Source of the DNA: Flavobacteriaceae bacterium
Lineage (GTDB): Bacteria > Bacteroidota > Bacteroidia > Flavobacteriales > Flavobacteriaceae
Direction: 5' to 3'
Length of the DNA stretch: 50,108 nt
NCBI GenBank assembly: GCA_002707745.1
Contig: PANU01000049.1
Location: forward strand, 1 to 50,108
Below the pieces are notes generated by a model. That model was not told the origin of the DNA and made no database searches. It worked only from the letters and a program-made list of their open reading frames with translations. A program made the translations under genes and the position numbers. Positions 42,978 to 50,108 of the stretch are shown in pieces. Numbering within the stretch: position 1 is the first letter of the stretch; each line of letters starts with the position of its first letter.

Positions 42978-44385
42978 ATTACTGGCACTTTTGGTATTTT
43001 GCACCACGTTGCTTGCACACGCACAAGAAGATGTGATGATAGACTCTACAGCAACCCAACAGGTACAAAAAGATACCGTTAAAGAACCTTTCTCAAGATA
43101 CAAAGTGGAAGGGGTTTCGGCCGTAGTAGGAGATTACGTAGTTTTGGATAGCGATATAGATAAAGGCTACCTCGAGTTTCAGCAACAAGGGGTTTCTACA
43201 GACGGGGTTACACGCTGCCAATTACTAGGTAAGTTAATGGAAGACAAATTGTATTTGCACCAGGCCATTCAGGATAGTATTATGGTTAGTGATGCTGAAA
43301 TTAATCCTGAAGTAGACCAGTTATTACAAATAATGACTTCTGAAATTGGCTCAGAAGAAAAACTTCTAAAATTCTATAAAAAAAATAGCCTTCCAGAATT
43401 GCGAAGCGAATTGTTTGAAGCAAGAAAAAATCTACGACTTGCAGGAAGAATGCAAGCAAAAGTTGTTGAAAATGTTGAAATTACCCCCGAAGAAGTGCGT
43501 GAGTTTTTCTTTGCCATTCCAGAAGATGAACGCCCTGTATTTAGTGCCGAGGTTGAAGTAGCCCAAATAGTAGTTGAGCCGGAGATTACCAAAGACGCCA
43601 AGCAAACTGCTATTGACAGACTTAACCAGATGCGGGAAGACATCGTAAACAACGGAGTTAGTTTTGCCACAAAAGCGGGACTGTATTCAGAAGATGGCTC
43701 CAAAACCCGAGGTGGTCTAATTGAAGGTGTTAAAAGAAACTCTGCCTACGTAAAAGAATTTAAAGACCAGGCATTCTCTTTGCTCGAAGGTGAAATTAGC
43801 GAACCTTTTGAAACTCAGTTTGGATTTCATATCCTTAAGGTAGATAAAATCCGTGGACAAGAAGTAGATGTGCGTCATATTCTTATTTATCCTGAAGTAC
43901 CGCAATGGAGTATAGACAAAGCAAAAGAAAAAATTGAAAAAGTACGGGCTGGTATTATAGACAGCACCGTTACATTTGCAGAAGCCGCTCGTTTATATTC
44001 CGAAGAAAAAGAAACACGCAATAATGGCGGACAATTAATAAACCCAGTAACGTACGACACCAGATTTGACCTAACCAAAATGGATCCAGATTTAAGTGCA
44101 AAAGTTTACAATCTTGCCGAAGGCGAAGTGTCTAAAATATTTGTAGAGAGAGATAGAACTGGAAAAGCAAGTTTTAAATTTTATACCGTAACCAAACGTT
44201 ATGAAGAGCACCCCGCAGAATATGTTAAGGATTATGAGCGTATTCAGGGACTTGCATTAAAAGAAAAGCAAATTAGAGCCATAGAAGAGTGGCAAAACAA
44301 GCAAATTAAACAAACCTATGTAAGCGTTAATGAAGACTACCAGGACTGTGAGTTTTCGAGCGACTGGGTTAAATCAAGTAATTAA
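42970..44385 (+). CDS. surA: SurA-like periplasmic chaperone/PPIase
   Basis: 471 aa from ATG 42970 (ATGAATAG overlap with the previous stop). Signal peptide LLALLVFCTTLLAHAQ. SurA N-domain: VVGDYVVLDSDIDKGYLEFQ and CQLLGKLMEDKLYLHQA. Parvulin domain 1 at about residues 190-290 (AQIVVEPEI, TRGGLIEGVKRN, QFGFHILKVDKI); parvulin domain 2 at about 295-400 (DVRHILIYPEV, RNNGGQLINP). It escorts outer-membrane beta-barrel proteins. Length close to E. coli SurA (428 aa). Followed by moxR (6-nt gap). Confidence 0.9.
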   Translation: MNRLLALLVFCTTLLAHAQEDVMIDSTATQQVQKDTVKEPFSRYKVEGVSAVVGDYVVLDSDIDKGYLEFQQQGVSTDGVTRCQLLGKLMEDKLYLHQAIQDSIMVSDAEINPEVDQLLQIMTSEIGSEEKLLKFYKKNSLPELRSELFEARKNLRLAGRMQAKVVENVEITPEEVREFFFAIPEDERPVFSAEVEVAQIVVEPEITKDAKQTAIDRLNQMREDIVNNGVSFATKAGLYSEDGSKTRGGLIEGVKRNSAYVKEFKDQAFSLLEGEISEPFETQFGFHILKVDKIRGQEVDVRHILIYPEVPQWSIDKAKEKIEKVRAGIIDSTVTFAEAARLYSEEKETRNNGGQLINPVTYDTRFDLTKMDPDLSAKVYNLAEGEVSKIFVERDRTGKASFKFYTVTKRYEEHPAEYVKDYERIQGLALKEKQIRAIEEWQNKQIKQTYVSVNEDYQDCEFSSDWVKSSN

Positions 44386-44391
44386 AATAGT

Positions 44392-45345
44392 ATGGGAGAA
44401 GTAGCGGCAGTAGAGCAACTCGTAAAAAAATATAACGCCCTTAGGCAAGAGATTAAAAAAGTAATTGTAGGACAGGACGAAGTAGTAGAACAGGTATTGT
44501 TGTCTGTTTTTTCCGGAGGTCATGCATTATTAATTGGAGTTCCTGGTCTGGCTAAAACATTACTAGTTAATACGGTTGCACAAGCGCTTGGACTTCAGTT
44601 TAAACGAATTCAGTTTACGCCCGACTTAATGCCAAGTGATATATTAGGTTCTGAAATACTGGATGAAAACCGAACCTTTAAATTTATTAAAGGTCCCATC
44701 TTTGCCAATATAATTCTGGCCGATGAGATTAACCGTACACCACCCAAAACACAAGCTGCACTGCTGGAAGCTATGCAGGAACGCGCAGTAACCGTAGCAG
44801 GACAACATTACAAACTGGATTTACCCTATTTTGTGCTGGCTACACAAAACCCTATAGAGCAGGAAGGAACCTACCCGCTACCTGAAGCACAATTAGACCG
44901 TTTTATGGTGGCTATAAACCTGGATTATCCAACATTTGCCGAAGAAGTTGAAGTAGTAAAAACAACAACAGGCGGCACTTCCCAACAAGTAAACGCACTG
45001 TTTTCTCCGCAGGAAATTATAGATTTTCAGCAACTTATTAGAAGAATTCCGGTAGCAGATAACGTGGTGGAATATGCGGTAACACTTGTTGGAAAAACAA
45101 GACCTAAAAGCCAGGCAGCTCCGGAAATAGTAAAAAACTATATAGACTGGGGAGCAGGTCCACGTGCCTCTCAAAACTTAATTTTGGGAGCTAAAGCCAA
45201 TGCAGCATTACACGGTAAATTTTCACCAGACATTGAAGATGTTCAAAAAGTGGCAGTTGGTATCTTGCGTCACAGGCTCATAAAAAACTACAAAGCCGAA
45301 GCCGAAGGCCTGTCTATAGAAGAAATTATTAAAAGCCTATACTAA
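44392..45345 (+). CDS. MoxR-family AAA+ ATPase
   Basis: 317 aa. MoxR-type ATPases act as chaperones for metal or cofactor insertion and for von Willebrand domain partners. Walker A GVPGLAKT at residues 49-56; Walker B IILADEINR near 107-115; sensor 1 LATQNPIEQEGTYPLPEAQLDRF near 148-170; C-terminal lid with GAGPRASQNLILGAKANA. Its usual DUF58 and VWA (Bat) neighbours are missing here; instead it ends on the start of a 67-aa membrane protein (TAATG). Partners are thus uncertain. Confidence 0.93.
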   Translation: MGEVAAVEQLVKKYNALRQEIKKVIVGQDEVVEQVLLSVFSGGHALLIGVPGLAKTLLVNTVAQALGLQFKRIQFTPDLMPSDILGSEILDENRTFKFIKGPIFANIILADEINRTPPKTQAALLEAMQERAVTVAGQHYKLDLPYFVLATQNPIEQEGTYPLPEAQLDRFMVAINLDYPTFAEEVEVVKTTTGGTSQQVNALFSPQEIIDFQQLIRRIPVADNVVEYAVTLVGKTRPKSQAAPEIVKNYIDWGAGPRASQNLILGAKANAALHGKFSPDIEDVQKVAVGILRHRLIKNYKAEAEGLSIEEIIKSLY

Positions 45346-45548
45346 TGCTTAAAAGATTTATAATCCCAATTGTTTTATTTTTAATAGGAATTGGTTTTTA
45401 TATACTAGGAGCACTTTTTAAAATCCTTCATTGGGGATTTGGCTTCCGAAATGCGCCCAATCTTTTAATTATTGCATCTCTTTTTCAACTACTGGCAATA
45501 AGCTTAGCTATTTTAAAGCTCCTAAAAATTTATAAACGTAAAAACTAA
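45345..45548 (+). CDS. Small membrane protein with GldL-like motif
   Basis: 67 aa with two membrane helices (about residues 5-24 and 38-59) and a basic C-terminus (YKRKN). ILGALFKILHWGFG at the end of TM1 closely resembles the G-A-L-F-K-I-x-H-W motif of the T9SS/gliding motor protein GldL, but without the long cytoplasmic GldL domain. The start overlaps the moxR stop, so translation is coupled. Function unknown; a membrane partner or adaptor for MoxR is possible. Confidence 0.65.
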   Translation: MLKRFIIPIVLFLIGIGFYILGALFKILHWGFGFRNAPNLLIIASLFQLLAISLAILKLLKIYKRKN

Positions 45549-45797
45549 TTTTTTACCATAGCCGCTACGTTTATTTCGTTTAAAATTTTAGCCGCCTTTC
45601 TATTTCACCTCTGTAAAGTACTGCTGAAAAGGATAGTTTTAAGAAACTGACAGTATAAAACAATTTTTATATTCTCAATTTTAACTAGGTAAAATTCAAT
45701 TATATTCAATTATTTTTATTAAAAATAAATATTTAATAAAAATTAAGCATCAAATGCCTATTTTTATTAAACATTTTTAAAATATATTCATTTTTAG
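45549..45797 (+). other. AT-rich intergenic region upstream of aconitase
   Basis: No open frame of note. It contains a 10-bp direct repeat ATTCAATTAT (about 45694-45713) and three copies of TTTTTATTAAA: direct at 45713-45723, inverted at 45732-45742 and direct at 45761-45771. These may be binding sites or simply UP-type AT-rich DNA before the aconitase promoter. Confidence 0.5.
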
Positions 45798-45805
45798 TAT
45801 TTTTG
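45798..45805 (+). promoter_or_regulatory. -7 element of the aconitase gene
   Basis: TATTTTTG matches TAnnTTTG, 64 nt before ATG 45870, so a 5' leader of roughly 60 nt is expected. Confidence 0.5.
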
Positions 45806-45869
45806 CATGAATTCAAAAAAAAGCAACATTATTCACTAAAATATACTTCAAACCAAAACTAATATTACT

Positions 45870-48134
45870 ATGGCTTTCGATATAGACATGATTAAAAAGG
45901 TATATGCACAAATGGCAGCGCGTGTAGAAAAAGCACGTGAAGTTGTTGGCAAACCTTTAACTCTTTCAGAAAAAATATTGTACAACCACCTTTGGGACGG
46001 AATGCCTACCAAAGCATTTACCCGTGGGAAGGATTATGTAGATTTTGCTCCGGACCGTATTGCCTGTCAGGATGCAACAGCGCAAATGGCTTTGTTACAA
46101 TTTATGCAAGCGGGTAAAAAAAATGTAGCTGTGCCAACCACAGTACATTGTGACCACTTGATACAAGCCAAACAGGGTGCTGCAGCCGATTTAAAAAGAG
46201 CCAATGAAACAAGTAACGAAGTATTCGATTTTCTGGAATCGGTTTCAAATAAATATGGAATTGGTTTCTGGAAACCTGGAGCAGGAATTATTCACCAGGT
46301 AGTATTAGAAAATTATGCATTCCCCGGGGGAATGATGATTGGTACCGATAGCCATACAGTGAATGCTGGCGGATTAGGAATGGTTGCCATTGGAGTAGGA
46401 GGTGCAGATGCAGTAGATGTTATGGCCGGAATGGCCTGGGAGCTTAAATTTCCGAAGTTAATAGGAGTAAAACTTACAGGTGAGTTAAGTGGTTGGACAG
46501 CTTCTAAAGATGTTATTTTAAAAGTAGCAGGAATCCTTACCGTAAAAGGTGGAACGGGTGCCATAGTAGAATATTTTGGTCCTGGCGCAAAAAACCTTTC
46601 ATGTACTGGAAAAGGAACTATTTGTAATATGGGTGCCGAAATTGGCGCTACTACATCTACCTTTGGATATGACGACGCTATGGAACGCTTTTTACGCGCT
46701 ACAGACCGTTCCGATATTGCAGATGAAGCCAATAAAGTTCGGGAACACTTAACGGGAGATCCCGAAGTGTATGAAAATCCAGAAGAATATTTTGACCAGG
46801 TAATTGAAATTAACTTATCTGAACTCCGTCCACACCTTAACGGGCCGTTTACTCCAGATCTGGCAACACCCGTGGGACAATTAGGAGAAAAGGCCAAGAA
46901 AAACGACTGGCCTATTAAAGTTGATTGGGGATTAATAGGATCCTGTACCAACTCTTCTTACGAAGATTTAACAAGAGCAGCCTCAATAGCGCAACAAGCC
47001 ATTGATAAGAAATTAAAACCCAAAAGTGACTTTGGTATTAACCCGGGTTCTGAGCAAATTAGATTTACAGCAGAACGTGATGGTTTATTAAATGTTTTTG
47101 AAAATCTTGGAGCTACTATTTTTACTAATGCCTGTGGTCCTTGTATTGGACAGTGGGACAGAAGTGATCTTAAAGGAGACGAAAAGAACACGATAGTACA
47201 TTCTTTTAACAGAAACTTTAGTAAACGTGCCGATGGAAATCCAAATACTCATGCATTTGTGGGCTCGCCAGAAATGGTTGCCGCTATTGCGATTTCAGGA
47301 AGACTGGATTTTGACCCGATGAACGATACCTTAGTAAATGAAGAAGGACAAGAAGTAAAACTGGACGAACCCAGGGGAATTGAACTTCCTCCAAAAGGCT
47401 TTGATGTTGAAGATAATGGGTACTTAGCTCCTTCGCCGGATGGAAGCGAAATAGAAGTGAAAGTTGCAGAAGATAGTGAGCGGCTAGAACTATTAACCCC
47501 CTTTGAGCCTATTAAAGACGAAGCGCTAAGTAATGTAAAGTTGTTAATTAAAGCCTTCGGGAAGTGTACTACAGATCATATTTCTATGGCTGGTCCCTGG
47601 TTACGTTACAGAGGACACTTAGATAATATTTCAAACAATTGTTTAATTGGAGCTGTAAATGCATTTAATAAAAAAACAAACTTTGTAAAGAACCAGTTAG
47701 ACGGTGAATATGGCGGTGTGCCAGATACACAGCGTGAGTACAAGAAAAAAGGAATTTACACCATAGTTGTGGGGGATCATAATTATGGGGAAGGTTCCTC
47801 CAGAGAGCATGCTGCTATGGAACCACGACACTTAGGCGTTGCAGCGGTATTGGTAAAAAGTTTTGCCCGTATCCACGAAACCAACCTAAAAAAGCAGGGA
47901 ATGTTAGGGCTTACATTTGCCAATGAAGCAGATTACGATAAAATCCAGGAAGATGATACCTTCAACTTTACAGATATTGCAGACTTTGCACCAGATAAGC
48001 CGTTGACCATTGAGGTTACCCATAAAGACGGAAGCAAAGACACCATAAAGGCAAACCATACCTATAACGATGCGCAAATTGCCTGGTATAGAGAAGGTTC
48101 TGCACTCAATATGATCAAGAAGCAAAACGCTTAA
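45870..48134 (+). CDS. Aconitate hydratase (mitochondrial-type)
   Basis: 754 aa. Interconverts citrate and isocitrate in the TCA cycle with a [4Fe-4S] cluster. Cluster cysteines are visible as Cys359 ([11 protein letters not shown]), Cys422 and Cys425 ([10 protein letters not shown]), numbers almost equal to those of mitochondrial aconitase. [21 protein letters not shown] near residues 152-172 and the swivel-domain motif [17 protein letters not shown] near 640-656 are further signatures. It is of the mitochondrial/eukaryote-like type common in Bacteroidota rather than E. coli AcnB. Own promoter and terminator. Confidence 0.96.
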   Translation: MAFDIDMIKKVYAQMAARVEKAREVVGKPLTLSEKILYNHLWDGMPTKAFTRGKDYVDFAPDRIACQDATAQMALLQFMQAGKKNVAVPTTVHCDHLIQAKQGAAADLKRANETSNEVFDFLESVSNKYGIGFWKPGAGIIHQVVLENYAFPGGMMIGTDSHTVNAGGLGMVAIGVGGADAVDVMAGMAWELKFPKLIGVKLTGELSGWTASKDVILKVAGILTVKGGTGAIVEYFGPGAKNLSCTGKGTICNMGAEIGATTSTFGYDDAMERFLRATDRSDIADEANKVREHLTGDPEVYENPEEYFDQVIEINLSELRPHLNGPFTPDLATPVGQLGEKAKKNDWPIKVDWGLIGSCTNSSYEDLTRAASIAQQAIDKKLKPKSDFGINPGSEQIRFTAERDGLLNVFENLGATIFTNACGPCIGQWDRSDLKGDEKNTIVHSFNRNFSKRADGNPNTHAFVGSPEMVAAIAISGRLDFDPMNDTLVNEEGQEVKLDEPRGIELPPKGFDVEDNGYLAPSPDGSEIEVKVAEDSERLELLTPFEPIKDEALSNVKLLIKAFGKCTTDHISMAGPWLRYRGHLDNISNNCLIGAVNAFNKKTNFVKNQLDGEYGGVPDTQREYKKKGIYTIVVGDHNYGEGSSREHAAMEPRHLGVAAVLVKSFARIHETNLKKQGMLGLTFANEADYDKIQEDDTFNFTDIADFAPDKPLTIEVTHKDGSKDTIKANHTYNDAQIAWYREGSALNMIKKQNA

Positions 48135-48157
48135 TTTTCAAAAACAAATGTTTCTAT

Positions 48158-48188
48158 AAAAGACCCTGATTCAAATCAGGGTCTTTTT
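48158..48188 (+). terminator. Intrinsic terminator of the aconitase gene
   Basis: Stem AAAAGACCCTGAT/ATCAGGGTCTTTT with a very short loop and a T-run, 24 nt after the stop. Confidence 0.92.
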
Positions 48189-48194
48189 GTTTGT

Positions 48195-48202
48195 TATCTT
48201 TG
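48195..48202 (+). promoter_or_regulatory. -7 element immediately before the TlpA-like gene
   Basis: TATCTTTG matches TAnnTTTG exactly and ends 3 nt before ATG 48206. Transcription would begin at or near the start codon, giving a leaderless or almost leaderless mRNA. Confidence 0.45.
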
Positions 48203-48205
48203 TGT

Positions 48206-48769
48206 ATGCTTACATTTTTTAAGAAAAACTGGTCTACAATCCTGCTCCTCCTATTGGTGGTGGTGCTTTTTATTCCACAAACTGGCACACCTATTAAAGT
48301 ACTTTTTAATAGATTGATAGCTTTTAGTCCTTCTGAAATTTCCGAAGAAAAACAAAAAACTCTTTCAGATTATAACTGGAAATTGCAGAATTTAGATGGA
48401 ACTACAGCACAATTTTCCTCGGCTGAAAAGAAAGTAACCCTTGTAAATATATGGGCTACGTGGTGTCCGCCGTGCATTGCCGAAATGCCTTCAATGCAAG
48501 CTTTGTACAATACATACAAAGAAGATGTCTCGTTCTATTTTGTTTCTATAGAAGATCCTAAAACTGTACAAACGTTTATGGAAAAAGAAAAATATAATTT
48601 TCCTGTATATACTACACAAGACACTTTTCCGGAGGCATTACAAACCAATTCTTTTCCTACAACATATCTTATTTCAAAAAATGGAAAGATTGTTATGCAC
48701 AAAACTGGGGCTGCAGATTGGGACAGCGAATCTGTTTATAAAACTATCGATGCGCTAGTAGCAGAGTAG
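48206..48769 (+). CDS. TlpA/ResA-like membrane-anchored thioredoxin
   Basis: 187 aa from ATG 48206 (the frame back to 48191 overlaps the promoter). One N-terminal membrane anchor (ILLLLLVVVLFIP, about residues 11-24), then a periplasmic thioredoxin fold with active site WCPPC (Cys87, Cys90) after LVNIWAT, and cis-Pro segment SFPTTYLISKNG. Such proteins reduce disulfides in the periplasm, for example in cytochrome c maturation. Single gene; stops 1 nt from the convergent YdeI-like gene. Confidence 0.88.
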   Translation: MLTFFKKNWSTILLLLLVVVLFIPQTGTPIKVLFNRLIAFSPSEISEEKQKTLSDYNWKLQNLDGTTAQFSSAEKKVTLVNIWATWCPPCIAEMPSMQALYNTYKEDVSFYFVSIEDPKTVQTFMEKEKYNFPVYTTQDTFPEALQTNSFPTTYLISKNGKIVMHKTGAADWDSESVYKTIDALVAE

Positions 48770-48770
48770 C

Positions 48771-49343
48771 TTATATTCTGGACTTTATATTGTCTTTACA
48801 AAATTGAATTATCTCGATAATCCTTTTTTCTCTGGTAGCTTGTCTTTTTCCGCTATGTAGCCAGCTTAAATAGTTTTTTCGATAACTGGGGCTAAAGTTC
48901 TGGTAGTTATTAAAAGCTAAAGGATTTGCATTAAATGCTAATTGTAAATCCTCTGGGATTACCAGATTTTCTACAGCGTCCATTTCTGTCCAGGTACCTG
49001 TTTCTTTAGCGTGACTAATGGTTTTCCAACCCGCCTCGTGCATAAGTCCTTGTTTATCCAGTTCTTCAATATAGGTTTTATTCAAGGCACTCCAGCTGCT
49101 TTTAGGGTTGCGAGGGCAAAAGTATTGTCTTCTTTTTCCTTTGCCTAAGGATTTCACAGTACTATCTATCCATCCATAACACAACGCCACCTTTACAGCT
49201 TCTTCCCATCTCATAGTTGGGATGTTTGTTTCTAGTTTATAAAAAATTAAGTACACGCCTTGTGCGTATTTAGTATGGTTGTTATCCAACCATTCGCGCC
49301 AGCCTACATCCCGTGGAAAGTACAGTTCTGGTTTTTCGTTCAT
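48771..49343 (-). CDS. YdeI/OmpD-associated (OmdA) family protein
   Basis: 190 aa, cytoplasmic. EWLDNNHTKYAQGVYLIFYK, EEAVKVALCYGWIDSTVKSLGKGKRRQYFCPR and SWSALNKTYIEEL are the characteristic stretches, and FSPSYRKNYLSWLHSGKRQATREKRI is the C-terminal OmdA helix. The family is often annotated 'bacteriocin-protection', a label from a Salmonella study that does not establish function here. It lies 34 nt downstream of the methyltransferase gene on the same strand. Confidence 0.85.
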   Translation of the reverse strand: MNEKPELYFPRDVGWREWLDNNHTKYAQGVYLIFYKLETNIPTMRWEEAVKVALCYGWIDSTVKSLGKGKRRQYFCPRNPKSSWSALNKTYIEELDKQGLMHEAGWKTISHAKETGTWTEMDAVENLVIPEDLQLAFNANPLAFNNYQNFSPSYRKNYLSWLHSGKRQATREKRIIEIIQFCKDNIKSRI

Positions 49344-49377
49344 TTGTAATTGGAGTACAGGTTATAGAATCAGAAAG

Positions 49378-50010
49378 TTAATTAAAAACAATAGTATTTT
49401 CTTTAATTAAAACAGAAGCATAGTTACAATGTTCCTGTATAAATTTTAAATTGGTCGGATTATAAAATAGCGTATGGGTACTATCATTTTTATACCACCA
49501 ACCTGCAAATTCTTCTTTAGTTCCAGTCCAGAGACTAGTCATGCAAAATAGTTTTCCATTTGGTTTTAGAAGGTGTTTTAGCAATTTGAATTCTTTTAAA
49601 GGACTGTGAAAATGTTCAATAACCTCACAACAAATTATAAAGTCATACTCCTTTTCTAAAACCGTTTTATTTGGATGAAAAAACGGATCGTATAATTTTA
49701 CCGTGTATCCTTTTTCAGCAAGCAGTTTTGCTACCACAGGACCAGTACCCGCACCAAAATCAAGACCAACAGCACTAGTTTTAAAACTGGCTGAAACAAG
49801 ATTTACCAACGGACTTACGAACTCCTGATAGCCCGAATCTTTAATATCGTTATGGTGTGCAAGATAGCGTTCCTTTTCTGCTGAAGGTGAGATTAAACTT
49901 TCAGGATGTCTAAAAACCGTTGTACAGGAAGCACAAACTAAAAAATGGTGTTTCTCATTCCGAAAATATTCGGAAGTAGCAGGATTGTCACAAAGAATAC
50001 AAGAAACCAT
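49378..50010 (-). CDS. Class I SAM-dependent methyltransferase with N-terminal zinc-ribbon-like Cys pairs
   Basis: 210 aa from ATG 50010 (a GTG one codon upstream is possible). An N-terminal CILCDNPAT and CASCTTVFR form a CxxC...CxxC zinc-ribbon-like module (residues 4-35), common in a methyltransferase_23 subgroup. The SAM-binding loop is VGLDFGAGTGPVVAKLL (near residue 80), then VKLYDPFF and DFIICCEVIEHFHSP. Substrate unknown. The start codon overlaps the stop of the upstream gene (TGATG), so they are co-translated. Confidence 0.85.
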   Translation of the reverse strand: MVSCILCDNPATSEYFRNEKHHFLVCASCTTVFRHPESLISPSAEKERYLAHHNDIKDSGYQEFVSPLVNLVSASFKTSAVGLDFGAGTGPVVAKLLAEKGYTVKLYDPFFHPNKTVLEKEYDFIICCEVIEHFHSPLKEFKLLKHLLKPNGKLFCMTSLWTGTKEEFAGWWYKNDSTHTLFYNPTNLKFIQEHCNYASVLIKENTIVFN

Positions 50011-50108
50011 CACGAATTAGTACGTGCAGATTTTATTTTTATAAGTTTCTTTTTCCAGATTTCTAATTGTTCTTTATGGCGGGCAATGTTTTTATGAACT
50101 TCAGCCAC
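50010..50108 (-). CDS. 3' end of an unidentified gene, truncated by window edge
   Basis: 32 codons and a TGA on the minus strand, open to the window edge. The C-terminus HKEQLEIWKKKLIKIKSART is basic and helical. It overlaps the methyltransferase start, so it is the upstream member of that operon. Too short to assign. Confidence 0.6.
   Translation of the reverse strand: MAEVHKNIARHKEQLEIWKKKLIKIKSARTNS

Noticed and set aside
46313-46951. 212-aa open frame antisense to aconitase
   Set aside because: Shadow of a strongly conserved gene with no recognisable motif.
48771-49343. Bacteriocin immunity gene
   Set aside because: The name of the YdeI/OmdA family suggests protection, but there is no bacteriocin gene nearby and no evidence for that role in this phylum.

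Overview
The window looks like a chromosomal segment from a member of the Flavobacteriaceae (Bacteroidota); I cannot name a genus. The evidence is a gliding-type FKBP lipoprotein (GldI), a LETM1-related protein and a DUF4331/TPR set typical of this phylum, low G+C, almost no Shine-Dalgarno sites, and repeated promoter -7 elements of the Bacteroidota form TAnnTTTG just upstream of genes. No tRNA, rRNA, CRISPR array, transposase, integrase or prophage gene is visible.

Region 1 (1-17166, + strand) is a surface-polysaccharide locus read as one long run of touching genes. The left part (about 1-6060) is very AT-rich and holds a partial pyruvyl transferase, one GT2 and three GT4-type glycosyltransferases and a Wzy-like membrane protein. 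It is followed by a less AT-rich set: two more GT4 enzymes and a di-N-acetylbacillosamine-type initiation set (PglC-, PglD-, PglE- and PglF-like). The run closes with the export machinery: Wza-like lipoprotein, Wzc-like tyrosine kinase and Wzi-like outer-membrane protein. No Wzx flippase is visible, so the locus probably continues upstream.

Region 2 (17163-25911) is mixed housekeeping and membrane functions: a YetF-like protein, a small-multidrug-export-family protein, an orphan Pycsar-effector-like membrane protein (DUF5706/PycTM), a redoxin, a small acidic protein overlapping a CsaA-like protein, two previously uncalled small cationic ORFs (20751-21017), an MscS channel, a SulP transporter and a cyclophilin-FKBP fusion. 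Region 3 (25946-34085) holds gldI, an NrnA-type DHH phosphoesterase, ndk, a DciA-like protein, a lipoprotein, recF (ending inside a 7-bp tandem repeat), a TPR protein, ribH, a LytTR response regulator and a phosphoethanolamine transferase.

Region 4 (34090-40049) has a LETM1-related protein, a DUF4331 protein that appears split into two consecutive secreted proteins, a TPR lipoprotein, a structured 3' region with a REP/BIME-like element, and an ECF sigma factor with its RskA-type anti-sigma factor on the opposite strand. I regard this set, the split DUF4331 pair in particular, and the two small ORFs as the best candidates for something undescribed. Region 5 (40159-50108) carries three consecutive envelope-foldase genes ending in SurA, a MoxR ATPase with a tiny GldL-like membrane protein, aconitase, a TlpA-like thioredoxin, a YdeI/OmdA protein, a methyltransferase and the 3' end of one more gene.

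All family names come from motif recognition by eye; no database search was run. Where the longest reading frame started inside a promoter, terminator or upstream gene, I moved the start downstream and give the reason.
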